Shown: positions 5,797-13,763, counted from the stretch's first letter. The stretch is 15,077 bases of DNA from CAZJOD01 sp964547525 (GCA_964547525.1 CAZJOD010000097.1:1-15077); one strand, 5' to 3'. Made by a program: numbers and translations. Notes: generated by a model from the letters alone, not told the origin.

Positions 5797-7579
5797 CACC
5801 ATCGATTTTTTCTTTTTGCAATAATGTTTCGGCAATTACTTTAAGTTTATTTATATTATCTTTCATAATGTTCATTGTTCTTTGGTAAGCGGTATCTATA
5901 ATATTTTTTACTTCATTATCTATAATAGCCGCAAATTCGTCACTGTAATTTCTTACATGACCAAAGTCCTTACCTATAAAGATTTCATCGTTTTCTTCTC
6001 CAAAAATTAGATTACTAAGTTTTTCGCTCATGCCAAATTTAGTAATCATACTACGTGCGACTTGGTTTGCATGTTGTAAGTCATTACCGGCTCCGGTACT
6101 GACATCACCTAAAACTACTTCTTCAGCCGCACGACCTCCTAACGAAACAATGATGCCTTCCATAAGCTGAGCTTTTGTATAGAAGCTTTTATCTTCATCA
6201 GGTTTGAAAACCGTATAACCTCCTGCAGTACCGGCAGGTATAATAGTTACTCTGTCAACCTTATTTGTAGTTGATGCAACCCTGACCGCAATAGCATGTC
6301 CCGCTTCATGATACGCAGTAAGCTTCCTTTCATGTTCGGATATTACCTTGCTTTTTTTCTCAGGGCCGATTTGAACCTTGAAGATTGCTTCTTTAATTTC
6401 AGCGTTACCAATTTCCTTCTTATTTTTTCTAGCGGATAGGATAGCCGCTTCATTCATTAGATTTTCCAAATCGGCTCCTGTAAATCCCGGTGTGATCTTT
6501 GCAACTTCACCTAAATCTACGTCTCCGGTTATAGGTTTCTTCCTTGCGTGTACCTTTAATATCGCTTCTCTGCCCCTGATATCAGGCATTCCAACATATA
6601 CCCTTCTGTCGAATCTACCGGGTCTTAACAATGCAGGATCAAGAATATCCGGTCGATTAGTCGCCGCAAGTATTATTACTCCTTGATTAACACCGAACCC
6701 ATCCATTTCTACCAACAGCTGGTTTAATGTCTGTTCTCTTTCATCATGCCCGCCGCCTAAACCTGCACCTCTGTGTCGGCCTACCGCATCAATCTCATCT
6801 ATAAATACAATACAAGGTGAGTTCTTTTTAGCTTGCTCAAACAAGTCTCTAACTCTAGACGCACCTACACCAACAAACATTTCAACAAAATCCGAACCGC
6901 TTATGGTATAAAAAGGAACACCCGCTTCTCCCGCCACCGCTTTAGCCAGCAGTGTTTTTCCGGTTCCCGGAGGTCCTACAAGCAAAACACCTTTTGGTAT
7001 TCGTGCTCCGACTTCTATGAACTTAGACGGCTGCTTTAAAAATTCAACTATTTCTTCAAGCTCTTCTTTTTCCTCTTCAGATCCTGCTACATCTTCAAAT
7101 GTTTTTTTCTTTTCTTCATCTCCCATTAATCTCGCTCTGCTTTTGCCGAAGCTCATTACTTTGCTTCCGCCTCCGCCTTGGGCTTGTTGCATGAAAAATA
7201 CCCAAAACAAAACAAACAAAACAATTAAAATCAAAGGTGATATTAAAGACAACCACCATGGAGCAGTCTTTTCAGGAGCGTACATAAACGAAAATCCGGT
7301 ATTCGGAGTATAATATCCTTCAACCATTGCACTGAAATTTTCCATAGATCCAAAATTAACTACATACTCCAGGTTTCCATCAGGTCCCGGTGAGAATAAT
7401 TTTACATCCGCATATGAACTATTTATTACAATGCTTTCTACGTTTTTGCTCTCCAATTGAAATATCAAATCGGAATACTTTAAAACACCCGGTGCGGTGT
7501 CGGACCATAATATACTAAGTATAAATAATATAATAATTAAAAGAACTATATAAAATGTAAGACCCTTAAAATGTTTCAA
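5765..7579 (-). CDS. ftsH: ATP-dependent zinc metalloprotease FtsH
   Basis: A membrane AAA+ protease of 604 residues, somewhat shorter than the common 610-650. Transmembrane helices lie at about 7-25 and 109-130, with the small external domain between them. The AAA module has Walker A GPPGTGKT (202-209), Walker B IVFIDEID (257-264) and the second region of homology with arginine fingers in LLRPGRFDR (317-325). The protease has HEAGH (424-428) with its zinc ligands and a third ligand, Asp500, in TGAGND. All key residues are present, so it should be active in degrading damaged or regulatory membrane proteins. The start is a TTG at 7579, with AAGGAGG nine bases upstream; no ATG fits better. It follows hpt after 220 bases, an order known from Firmicutes, and may have its own promoter, though I cannot point to a convincing one. 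A terminator follows. Confidence 0.97.
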   Translation of the reverse strand: MKHFKGLTFYIVLLIIILFILSILWSDTAPGVLKYSDLIFQLESKNVESIVINSSYADVKLFSPGPDGNLEYVVNFGSMENFSAMVEGYYTPNTGFSFMYAPEKTAPWWLSLISPLILIVLFVLFWVFFMQQAQGGGGSKVMSFGKSRARLMGDEEKKKTFEDVAGSEEEKEELEEIVEFLKQPSKFIEVGARIPKGVLLVGPPGTGKTLLAKAVAGEAGVPFYTISGSDFVEMFVGVGASRVRDLFEQAKKNSPCIVFIDEIDAVGRHRGAGLGGGHDEREQTLNQLLVEMDGFGVNQGVIILAATNRPDILDPALLRPGRFDRRVYVGMPDIRGREAILKVHARKKPITGDVDLGEVAKITPGFTGADLENLMNEAAILSARKNKKEIGNAEIKEAIFKVQIGPEKKSKVISEHERKLTAYHEAGHAIAVRVASTTNKVDRVTIIPAGTAGGYTVFKPDEDKSFYTKAQLMEGIIVSLGGRAAEEVVLGDVSTGAGNDLQHANQVARSMITKFGMSEKLSNLIFGEENDEIFIGKDFGHVRNYSDEFAAIIDNEVKNIIDTAYQRTMNIMKDNINKLKVIAETLLQKEKIDGEEFEELFANA

Positions 7580-7799
7580 TATTTCTTCCCTCCTTAACTA
7601 AAGGGTTAACAGTAAAAATGTTTTTCATACCTTTGTAAGTTTATTGTTCCCGAAAAACAAGCAAAACACAATTAATAACAAAAACAATATTAATATTTCC
7701 GATCTCGTTTTACCATTCCCAAATAAACATTATTACACATAATAACATATATATGAATAAAACAATAACCGATATAATTGTTTAGGCTTTGTTAACATT

Positions 7800-8336
7800 T
7801 TATTTATAAATCTCCGGCTTTAAAACGCAAACATCAGGCAAATTTCTGTAATATTCACGAAAATCCAGCCCATATCCTACAATAAACGAATCAGGTACTG
7901 TTAATCCCGTAAAATCGACTTCCATATCCACCTTTCGACGAGACGGCTTATCAAACATTGTACATATCTTTATACTTTTAGGATTACGGGTGTATAGAAG
8001 TTGCTTTAAGTGCGATAAAGTCAATCCCGAATCTATCAAGTCTTCTACCAATAAAACATGTTTATTAGTTATATCAATATCTATATCTTTAATAATTTTT
8101 ACAACTCCCGAGGATTCGGTTGAGTGTCCGTAACTCGAAACCGCCATAAAGTCAATTTCTATTTTGCAACTGATTTCGCGAACCAAATCGGCCAGAAAAA
8201 TAAAACCACCTTTTAAAACACCTACTAAAATCACTTCTTCATCACGATATACTCGAGAAATTTCTTCACCTATCTCTTTAACTCTTTTTTTTATAGTTCC
8301 ACGATCAACTAATATTTTTTCTATATCATTATGCAT
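7800..8336 (-). CDS. hpt: Hypoxanthine (guanine) phosphoribosyltransferase
   Basis: A protein of 178 residues, standard for bacterial HPRT. It has the LKGG element (41-44) that contacts pyrophosphate, the PRPP-binding loop VEDLIDSGLT (97-106), and the C-terminal DFREYYRNLP stretch (158-167) typical of the family. The enzyme joins hypoxanthine or guanine to PRPP to give IMP or GMP in purine salvage. Its ATG lies inside the end of tilS (8-base overlap), with GGAGG five bases upstream, so the two are translationally linked. The tilS-hpt-ftsH order is conserved in Firmicutes; in Bacillus subtilis HprT and TilS also act together in activating ftsH. The 220-base spacer to ftsH is AT-rich, with only a weak AT hairpin at 7760-7783. 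Confidence 0.95.
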   Translation of the reverse strand: MHNDIEKILVDRGTIKKRVKEIGEEISRVYRDEEVILVGVLKGGFIFLADLVREISCKIEIDFMAVSSYGHSTESSGVVKIIKDIDIDITNKHVLLVEDLIDSGLTLSHLKQLLYTRNPKSIKICTMFDKPSRRKVDMEVDFTGLTVPDSFIVGYGLDFREYYRNLPDVCVLKPEIYK

Positions 8337-9735
8337 ATATGCCTCCTTTAAAAGTTAATTTTAATACTTTTTCGGTTGTTTCGACTATCGGAGCAAATTT
8401 TGCCCTTTTATATCCGATAACCCATAAAATTCCTTCATTCCCCACAATCAAAGGTATCATATCTCTGTTTTCTCTTTCGATCTTTTCATCTATAAATAAA
8501 TCTTTAAGCTTTTTTGTTCCGTTAAAACCGAAAGGTTTAAAAACATCCCCTTCGTTTTTATTCCTGATATATATGGTACCTGTAACCTTTTCATAATCGA
8601 AAAATTGTGTGTTTTTATTTGATATTTCTTTATAGTTGACTTTTTTATTCTTATTTATAATTTCAGCTTTTATTTCCCAACCTTTTACCGAAACAAAGGT
8701 TGTTCCGGGTATATTTAAAACAACACACACATCGGTTTGTTCCAAAGCTTTTTTTTTGCTTATTTTTAAAGTTTTGTAACGAACAGTCGCAATGTAACCT
8801 TTAGGTAATTCATGTGATCCCGGTACACTTAAGTTATCCGCCAATTCTACCGTACGATTTATATGAAATCCTGTGATTCCGTCTAGACTACCTAGTATTT
8901 CTTTAATATGCATTCTTATAATTGCTCTTTTAAGTGAAATCGGATAACTTTTTAATGCATTACAATCTATTACAGGTTGATCTTTAGTATATTGTAGACA
9001 ATCTTCATAAGCTTTTTTACTTTGTTCCTTTAAGTAATCATAATCATCTGTCAATAAAGATACCGTATTTAAAATTTTTACCTCCAAATCAGTATTTAAT
9101 TCTGCGTTTATTAAAGGGATAACTACATTTCTTATCTTGTTTCGAGTGTAATTATTTTGTTCATTTGTTTTATCAATTCTATATTCAATATTGTTATATT
9201 CCAGATATCCTAATATTTCTTTTTTTGACAAACTCAGTACAGGTCGTATTACATCCCCATTAATCTTTTTTATACCGCATAAGCCCTCTATACCGGATCC
9301 TCTGGCCAAGTTAAATAAAAATGTTTCTACCACATCATTGCTGTTATGAGCCGTTGCAATCTTATAGCTTGTATATTTTTTAGCAATGTCTCTGAAAAAA
9401 TCGTATCGTACATTGCGGCCGGCTTCTTCTTCTGAAATTTTTAATTTTCCGGCTAATGCAGGTACATCAACGCACTTTCCGTAAAACGGTATATTTAAAC
9501 TTTTTGAGAAATTTTCCGAAAACATCATATCCATATCGGCATCAGCACCCCTGATCATGTGGTTTACATGAACAGCTACCGGATTTATTTTTAACTCATC
9601 TTTTAACAAATATAAAATATACACCATACAAACAGAGTCCGGCCCCCCTGACAAACCGCATATTACGGTGTCACCTTTGTTTGTCATCTTATTTTCTTTA
9701 ATTGTTTTTAATACCTTTTCAACAATATCTTTCAT
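8329..9735 (-). CDS. tilS: tRNA(Ile)-lysidine synthetase
   Basis: A protein of 468 residues, matching Bacillus TilS in length. The N-terminal ATP-pyrophosphatase domain has the PP-loop SGGPDS (29-34) and HVNHMIRGADAD (about 56-67), then KIATAHNSNDVVETFLFNLARGSG, all hallmarks of the family. The C-terminal part carries the substrate-binding domain, with the KLKDLFIDEKIERENRDMIPLI stretch near residues 410-435. The enzyme converts cytidine 34 of tRNA-Ile(CAU) to lysidine, so the tRNA reads AUA instead of AUG, an essential function. This AT-rich genome uses AUA codons freely. The gene starts 5 bases after the dnaB stop with only a weak GGGAAAGAA ribosome binding site, and overlaps hpt by 8 bases, so it sits inside the operon. 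Confidence 0.95.
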   Translation of the reverse strand: MKDIVEKVLKTIKENKMTNKGDTVICGLSGGPDSVCMVYILYLLKDELKINPVAVHVNHMIRGADADMDMMFSENFSKSLNIPFYGKCVDVPALAGKLKISEEEAGRNVRYDFFRDIAKKYTSYKIATAHNSNDVVETFLFNLARGSGIEGLCGIKKINGDVIRPVLSLSKKEILGYLEYNNIEYRIDKTNEQNNYTRNKIRNVVIPLINAELNTDLEVKILNTVSLLTDDYDYLKEQSKKAYEDCLQYTKDQPVIDCNALKSYPISLKRAIIRMHIKEILGSLDGITGFHINRTVELADNLSVPGSHELPKGYIATVRYKTLKISKKKALEQTDVCVVLNIPGTTFVSVKGWEIKAEIINKNKKVNYKEISNKNTQFFDYEKVTGTIYIRNKNEGDVFKPFGFNGTKKLKDLFIDEKIERENRDMIPLIVGNEGILWVIGYKRAKFAPIVETTEKVLKLTFKGGIYA

Positions 9736-9740
9736 TGATT

Positions 9741-11081
9741 CTAGAAATTCTTTCCCTGTAAATTGGCGAACTTAGTGTATTCACCAAACCACCTTAATTT
9801 AATTGTTCCCGTTTCCCCGTTTCTATGCTTGGCAACTATTATTTCCGCTACATTTGGTTCTTCGGATTTTTCTTTATTATAGTAATCGTCTCTGTATAAA
9901 AATATAACAATGTCGGCATCCTGCTCAATAGCTCCGGAATCACGCAGATCACTCAAAACAGGCCTATGATCTGTTCTTGCTTCAGGAGCACGGCTTAACT
10001 GCGATAGAGCCAGAACCGGTATGTTTAAGTCCTTAGCCATAATTTTTAGTGATCGGGAAATCTCAGAGATTTCCTGCTGTCTACTCTCTTTCCTGCCGGA
10101 ACCTGATATTAATTGCAAATAATCCACAACTACCATATCCAATTTTTTTTCGGCTTTCAAACGGGTACATTTAGCCTTTATCTCATTTACAGTTATACCT
10201 GCCGTATCGTCGATGTAGATGGGAGACTCCGAAATTTTACCTAACAGGGTTATTAAGTTAGACCAATCTGTTTTTGTAAGATTTCCGGTCTTTAATTTAT
10301 TATTTTCTAAATTGATTTCAGCCGATATGATTCTATTTACCAATTGTTCTCTGGACATTTCCAAACTGAATATTGCCGTAGCTTTATTCTTATGTATAGC
10401 CGCATATTGCGCTATGTTCAAACCGAAAGCGGTTTTACCACTTCCGGGTCGTCCGGCTATAAGTATCAAATCCGAATCATGCATTCCGCTTAAACATCTG
10501 TCCAAATCAATAAAGCCCGTGGGTATACCGGTGATTTCTCCTTGATTCTTTGATAACAAATCCAGTTTATCTATAGTAGATAAAAGTACTGATTTTATAT
10601 GAACCACACTACCGGATTCTCTCCCCATTGATATGTCCAAAACATCCTGTTGAAGTGAATCCAATATAACAGAATAATCATCGGTTTCTTCATATGCCAA
10701 ATTGGAGGTTTTAGAACAAACCGTTATTATTTTCCTTAATATAGAGCACTTTTCTACAATTTTTGCATAATACTCCGCATTTGCACTTGTATCTACTATA
10801 CCTACCAGAGTACTCAAATACTCCAACCCACCGGTTTGTTCTTGTACCCCCCGTGCCTTTAGCCGGTCCGATACCGTAATAACATCGACAGGTTTACTCT
10901 CCATGAACAGACTTATAATCGCTGCATATATCTCGGCATGATCCCGTCTATAAAAATCATTGTCTTTTAAAATATTAACAGCCGTATAAACGGCACTTTG
11001 GTCCAACAACATACAGCCTAAAACCCATTGTTCGGCATCTATGTTTTGTGGTGGAATTCTTCCGGTTGTTTTTACGGCCAT
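9741..11081 (-). CDS. dnaB: Replicative DNA helicase
   Basis: A protein of 446 residues with the DnaB layout. The N-terminal domain (about 8-110) starts IPPQNIDAEQWVLGCML. The RecA-like C-terminal domain has Walker A GRPGSGKT (210-217), Walker B DMVVVDYLQL (315-324), QQEISEISRSLK, and a KHRNG (418-422) arginine-finger region. It unwinds DNA ahead of the replisome as a hexamer; the Bacillus subtilis orthologue is called DnaC. I place the start at the ATG at 11081. A reading frame 19 codons longer exists, but it runs into rplI, whereas the ATG at 11081 has GAGG about 10 bases upstream, yields MAVKTTGRIPPQN as the usual N-terminus, and lies 16 bases after the rplI stop. Confidence 0.96.
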   Translation of the reverse strand: MAVKTTGRIPPQNIDAEQWVLGCMLLDQSAVYTAVNILKDNDFYRRDHAEIYAAIISLFMESKPVDVITVSDRLKARGVQEQTGGLEYLSTLVGIVDTSANAEYYAKIVEKCSILRKIITVCSKTSNLAYEETDDYSVILDSLQQDVLDISMGRESGSVVHIKSVLLSTIDKLDLLSKNQGEITGIPTGFIDLDRCLSGMHDSDLILIAGRPGSGKTAFGLNIAQYAAIHKNKATAIFSLEMSREQLVNRIISAEINLENNKLKTGNLTKTDWSNLITLLGKISESPIYIDDTAGITVNEIKAKCTRLKAEKKLDMVVVDYLQLISGSGRKESRQQEISEISRSLKIMAKDLNIPVLALSQLSRAPEARTDHRPVLSDLRDSGAIEQDADIVIFLYRDDYYNKEKSEEPNVAEIIVAKHRNGETGTIKLRWFGEYTKFANLQGKNF

Positions 11082-11097
11082 ACTATCCGCCTCAAGC

Positions 11098-11550
11098 TTA
11101 AGAATTTTTTTCTTTGGCCAAAACAATAAAAGATGCATCTACACCTGTGTAGAGTTTAGCAACTACTTTATGTTCACCCAAAGATTTTATTTGCTCATCG
11201 ATAACAACCTTTTTCTTATCTATATTTAAACCGATTTGCTCTAAAACAGCATCGGCTACATCTTTATTTGTAATAGACCCGAACAATTTTCCGTTTTCTC
11301 CGGCGGTTGCAAAAATAGTTACGATTTTTCCATTTAATTTATCAGCCATAGCAACAGCATGTTCTTTTTCTCTTTTTAATCTTTCCGATTCGGATTTTTT
11401 TCTGCTGCTCATAATTCCTAGATTTTCAGGTGTAGCCTGAACAGCCAACCCTCGGGGCAGCAAATAATTTCTGGCGTAGCCATCTTTACATTCTATCATG
11501 TCCTCTTTTTTACCTAGGCCTTTAATGTCTTGTTGTAAAATAACTTTCAT
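11098..11550 (-). CDS. rplI: 50S ribosomal protein L9
   Basis: A protein of 150 residues, the standard length. The N-terminal domain begins MKVILQQDIKGLGKKEDM and includes GYARNYLLPRGLA (24-36), the rRNA-binding signature. A long charged connecting helix (about 45-75) and the C-terminal domain with GKLFGSIT follow. GGGAGG lies six bases before the ATG. It is the first gene of the rplI-dnaB-tilS-hpt unit, behind an extended -10 promoter about 70 bases upstream. Confidence 0.97.
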   Translation of the reverse strand: MKVILQQDIKGLGKKEDMIECKDGYARNYLLPRGLAVQATPENLGIMSSRKKSESERLKREKEHAVAMADKLNGKIVTIFATAGENGKLFGSITNKDVADAVLEQIGLNIDKKKVVIDEQIKSLGEHKVVAKLYTGVDASFIVLAKEKNS

Positions 11551-11618
11551 ATTATCCTCCCGGTTAATAAAACCTTTATAATAAATTTAAAATCTATTGA
11601 TCATAATAAATGGATGTC

Positions 11619-11798
11619 CTAATTATACCATACCCTAATACCCATGCAAATACCTTCAGTTATAATCTCATGTATTCCTTTATAACCAATGTTCGGCCAT
11701 TTAGCTGTTAAGAAGGAATTTTTAAATATAAGAAATAAAATCACTGCAAAAAAAGTTATTACAGTAGTGTAAATAATTATGTACTGAAAATAGAATTG
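11619..11798 (-). other. Start-less open frame upstream of rplI (possible relic or chance)
   Basis: On the minus strand 59 codons stay open from just after a TAA to a TAG that adjoins the rplI -10 box. The conceptual peptide starts with a strongly hydrophobic stretch (YIIIYTTVITFFAVILFLIF) followed by KNSFLTAKWPNIGYKG and ends GIRVWYN. There is no ATG, GTG or TTG at its beginning and no ribosome binding site. It sits where clostridial relatives often carry yybS and gdpP, so a gene remnant is possible. I do not recognise it and it may be chance in AT-rich DNA. Confidence 0.2.
11622..11649 (-). promoter_or_regulatory. Extended -10 promoter of rplI-dnaB-tilS-hpt
   Basis: Minus strand: -35 TTGCAT (11649-11644), a 16-base spacer, TGG-TATAAT (-10 at 11627-11622, with the TGn extension). 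A perfect -10 with extension, about 70 bases before the rplI start codon. Confidence 0.7.
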
Positions 11799-11836
11799 TT
11801 ATAATGAATAATAAAATGATAATATATAAAGAAAAT

Positions 11837-11875
11837 CCTTCACGGTACCTTTTTTAAGTTCAAGTACTGTGAAGG
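11837..11875 (-). terminator. Possible terminator of the MazG-like gene
   Basis: CCTTCACGGTAC (11837-11848) and GTACTGTGAAGG (11864-11875) form a 12-bp stem with one imperfect pair and a 15-base loop. On the minus strand it is followed by ATTTTCTTTATATA. It lies 40 bases after the MazG-like stop. The U-rich tail and position fit termination; the large loop and interrupted tail make it less than certain. Confidence 0.45.
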
Positions 11876-11913
11876 AGGGGGAATCAATAACATTATAAAT
11901 TTATATTCAATTT

Positions 11914-12228
11914 TTACGCACCAAGATATTGAGAGAGTTCATTTAAATCTTCCGCTGATATCTCTCTTACATCATTTATTAATAAAATCCGTATTTTTTG
12001 GCACATTTCTTCTCTTAACACATCAAAATCGAAACCGATTTTTTTACCCAGCATAAACGTATACAACAAAATATCTCCTAATAGGTCGGATATATCATCC
12101 ATATCCGAATTGCCGGGAAGCATGTTTTCATATAACAAAGCCATGCAATGCAGAATTTTTGTCTTCAATACATCGGCTTCGTTAATCTTGTAAATTATAT
12201 CAATTCCATGTCTTTGAGCTGTTATCAT
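11914..12228 (-). CDS. MazG-like family protein
   Basis: A small all-helical-looking protein of 104 residues. I recognise it mainly by position: a short MazG-like protein commonly lies after rpsR and before rplI in clostridia. The acidic pattern DDISDLLGDILLYTFMLGKKIGFDFDVL (about 43-70) also fits the metal-binding EExxD/D-type helix of the all-alpha NTP pyrophosphohydrolase fold. The acidic residues are only partly like the classical EExxE...ExxD motif, so enzymatic activity is uncertain. The ATG at 12228 is the first possible start after an in-frame stop, and its ribosome binding site (AAGGA, about 12 bases away) is poorly spaced. It has its own promoter at 12382-12354 and probably ends at the hairpin at 11875-11837. 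What it does in this gene neighbourhood is not known. Confidence 0.65.
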   Translation of the reverse strand: MITAQRHGIDIIYKINEADVLKTKILHCMALLYENMLPGNSDMDDISDLLGDILLYTFMLGKKIGFDFDVLREEMCQKIRILLINDVREISAEDLNELSQYLGA

Positions 12229-12353
12229 ATCGGTTAATCATCCTTCCTACTGATTTGGCATTTTTAACTCCATTATTAACTAACATAACTTACAATTGAA
12301 AAGTAATAATGTCTATTAATAAACGGGGCTTATACCTCATTTTATATATTAGT

Positions 12354-12382
12354 ATTATACATGAAATTAATATTTCCCACAA
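12354..12382 (-). promoter_or_regulatory. Promoter of the MazG-like gene
   Basis: Minus strand: -35 TTGTGG (12382-12377), a 17-base spacer, perfect -10 TATAAT (12359-12354). It lies between the rpsR terminator and the gene, leaving a leader of about 115 bases. That leader holds a tiny 8-codon frame starting ATGGAGTTA, which I do not consider a gene. Confidence 0.55.
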
Positions 12383-12423
12383 TTTTCCATATGCAATTGT
12401 TTTAAATAGAATGTTTTTAAAAA

Positions 12424-12450
12424 TTAAAAAAACCGGGACATTACCCGGTT
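12424..12450 (-). terminator. Rho-independent terminator of rpsF-ssb-rpsR
   Basis: Minus strand AACCGGG (12450-12444), a 6-base loop, CCCGGTT (12437-12431), then TTTTT. Starts nine bases after the rpsR stop codon. Strong. Confidence 0.92.
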
Positions 12451-12458
12451 AATTATAA

Positions 12459-12722
12459 TTAATCTTTAGAAAAAGGTAAAAGTGCAATTTGTCTGGATCT
12501 TTTAATAGCACTCGTAAGATCCCTTTGATGTTTTGCACAAACTCCACTCATTCTACGAGGTAGAATCTTGCCTCTTTCAGAAATATATTTCGATAATCTA
12601 CTTATATCTTTATAATCGATAACCACTTTATCAACACAAAAGTTACATACTTTTTTTCTAGGGCGCTTGTATTTAGGGTTACCATTACTATCGTTTTTCA
12701 TCTGCCTTTTATTATCCGCCAT
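12459..12722 (-). CDS. rpsR: 30S ribosomal protein S18
   Basis: A protein of 87 residues from the ATG at 12722. An ATG two codons earlier lies only one base after AAAGGAGGT, too close to be used, while the ATG at 12722 has a 7-base spacing. The family core KYKRPRKKVCNFC...DYKDISRLSKYISERGKILPRRMSG...HQRDLTSAIKRSRQIALLPF is all present. It keeps CNFC and a later CAKH, that is, the zinc-binding (C+) form of S18. It binds S6 on the small subunit, matching its place two genes after rpsF. The gene lies 35 bases after ssb and is followed by a terminator. Confidence 0.97.
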   Translation of the reverse strand: MADNKRQMKNDSNGNPKYKRPRKKVCNFCVDKVVIDYKDISRLSKYISERGKILPRRMSGVCAKHQRDLTSAIKRSRQIALLPFSKD

Positions 12723-12757
12723 GTGCATACCTCCTTTCAGGTCATTTAGTTATCCCG

Positions 12758-13198
12758 TCAAAACGGTACATCGTTATCATCATTGTCATCAGAAAAGAAA
12801 TCTTCATTAGGCATAGAATCTTGTGACTGTCGGGGAAAGGGTGTAGTGTCAAACTGGCTGTCACTGCCGTAGGAATCTTTTTTACTGTCTGCAAAATAAA
12901 CATCCTCGGCAACTACTTCCGTTGCATACCTTTTTTTACCGTCCTGATCATCCCAGGTACGAGTTTGCAGTCTTCCGGATACAGCAACCTGCTGCCCTTT
13001 TTTAAAATATTTTGAGCAGAATTCCGCTGTCTTTCCCCAAGCTACGATATTAATAAAATCGGCTTGTCTTTCTTCACCTTGTTTTACGAATTTCCTATTA
13101 ACCGCCAACGCAAAAGATGCTACCGCATTTGTATTCGTTGCCGTGTATCTAAGCTCCGGATCACGTGTAAGTCGTCCCATTAAAATTACTTTATTCAT
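12758..13198 (-). CDS. ssb: Single-stranded DNA-binding protein
   Basis: A protein of 146 residues. The N-terminal OB-fold (1-106) starts MNKVILMGRLTRDPELRYT and includes FINIVAWGKTAEFCSKYFKKGQQVAVSGRLQTRTW, typical of bacterial SSB. A Ser/Asp/Gln-rich flexible region follows, and the protein ends in the acidic tail DDNDDNDVPF, which recruits replication and repair partners. It coats single-stranded DNA during replication. AAGGTGA lies just before the ATG and overlaps the rpsF stop region (9-base gap). Its position between rpsF and rpsR is the standard Firmicute arrangement. Confidence 0.97.
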   Translation of the reverse strand: MNKVILMGRLTRDPELRYTATNTNAVASFALAVNRKFVKQGEERQADFINIVAWGKTAEFCSKYFKKGQQVAVSGRLQTRTWDDQDGKKRYATEVVAEDVYFADSKKDSYGSDSQFDTTPFPRQSQDSMPNEDFFSDDNDDNDVPF

Positions 13199-13207
13199 AA
13201 TATCACC

Positions 13208-13495
13208 TTACGCTTCCTTTTTCACAACAATACTCTTGATTATATCATCAGTAATTCTGTATATTCTTTCCAACTCTTCTATAAATGTCGGTTCAGCTTT
13301 AAAATTAACCAATACATAATAGCCTTCTTTTTGATAATTAATCGGATAAGCGAGTTTTCTCATACCCCACTCGTCAACGTCTCCCAACTGTGCATCTTTT
13401 TCGATGGTTTCCTTAATTTTATTAATGGTTGCAATACGTTTTTCATCATCCAATTCACTATGAACTATAAATATAGTTTCATAATCTCTCAACAT
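13208..13495 (-). CDS. rpsF: 30S ribosomal protein S6
   Basis: A protein of 95 residues, exactly typical, starting MLRDYETIFIVHSELDDEK. The frame extends 17 codons further to a TTG, but the ATG at 13495 has a very strong GGAGGAGGTGAT just upstream and gives the conserved N-terminus, so it is chosen. The conserved WGMRKLAYPINYQKEGYYVLVNF stretch (about 43-65) is present. S6 pairs with S18 in the platform of the 30S subunit. In many bacteria the rpsF leader is a binding site for the S6:S18 complex; the leader here (about 13496-13555) is short, and I could not identify that motif with confidence. Confidence 0.97.
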   Translation of the reverse strand: MLRDYETIFIVHSELDDEKRIATINKIKETIEKDAQLGDVDEWGMRKLAYPINYQKEGYYVLVNFKAEPTFIEELERIYRITDDIIKSIVVKKEA

Positions 13496-13561
13496 TGATA
13501 TCACCTCCTCCCGGACTAACGGCCCTATAATTTGAATATAGAGCAAGGAACGACACTACAT

Positions 13562-13590
13562 ATAATATCATAAACATTTTCTAAAATCAA
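13562..13590 (-). promoter_or_regulatory. Promoter of rpsF-ssb-rpsR
   Basis: Minus strand: -35 TTGATT (13590-13585), a 17-base spacer, TGA-TATTAT (-10 at 13567-13562, with TGn extension). About 65 bases before the rpsF start codon. Confidence 0.65.
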
Positions 13591-13689
13591 ATAAAATTTA
13601 AAGCATATTGGAACTTAATAACTGCAAAATTTTATTTAATTACAATAAACGAACATAGAGCCGAATTTTTCTGGTGAAAATTTTTCGAT

Positions 13690-13733
13690 AACCGGTACAC
13701 TCCGGTTTACAGTAAGTGAGTTATTGCAGAGAA
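13690..13733. repeat. Intergenic element, copy A (hairpin plus shared motif)
   Basis: A hairpin (AACCGG, 6-base loop, CCGGTT, 13690-13707) is followed one base later by a 25-base segment (13709-13733). That segment matches the one at 14980-15004 at 20 of 25 positions, including ACAGTA and TTATTGCAG in both. Together with copy B it flanks the mannose-6-phosphate isomerase gene. Confidence 0.5.
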
Positions 13734-13763
13734 ATAATGATCTTAACAATCATTATTTCTCTG
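13727..13763. repeat. Perfect 15-bp hairpin downstream of manA
   Basis: CAGAGAAATAATGAT (13727-13741) and its exact reverse complement (13749-13763) flank a 7-base loop. ATTGC and GCAAT extend it after a 2-base bulge. It overlaps the end of copy A and lies 43 bases beyond the manA stop. No U-tract follows on either strand, so it is not a standard terminator, though it could protect or end the manA transcript. Confidence 0.6.

Noticed and set aside
7017..7313. Plus-strand open frame opposite ftsH with a Ser- and Phe-rich product
   Set aside because: It is antisense to the conserved FtsH coding sequence, with low-complexity composition caused by that gene; the same holds for the other frames opposite tilS, dnaB, hpt, spoVT, manA and the lipoprotein gene.
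7760..7783. Hairpin AAACAAT/ATTGTTT after hpt as a terminator
   Set aside because: Only seven AT-rich pairs with a 10-base loop and a tail interrupted by A and C; too weak to call termination between hpt and ftsH.
11870..11900. Plus-strand AAGGAGGGGG that looks like a strong ribosome binding site
   Set aside because: No ATG, GTG or TTG follows at a usable distance; the G-rich stretch is part of, and next to, the hairpin arm at 11864-11875.
12240..12275. Tiny frames (8-14 codons) in the leader of the MazG-like gene
   Set aside because: They are too short to judge, have no conserved pattern I can see, and such frames are expected by chance in AT-rich leaders.
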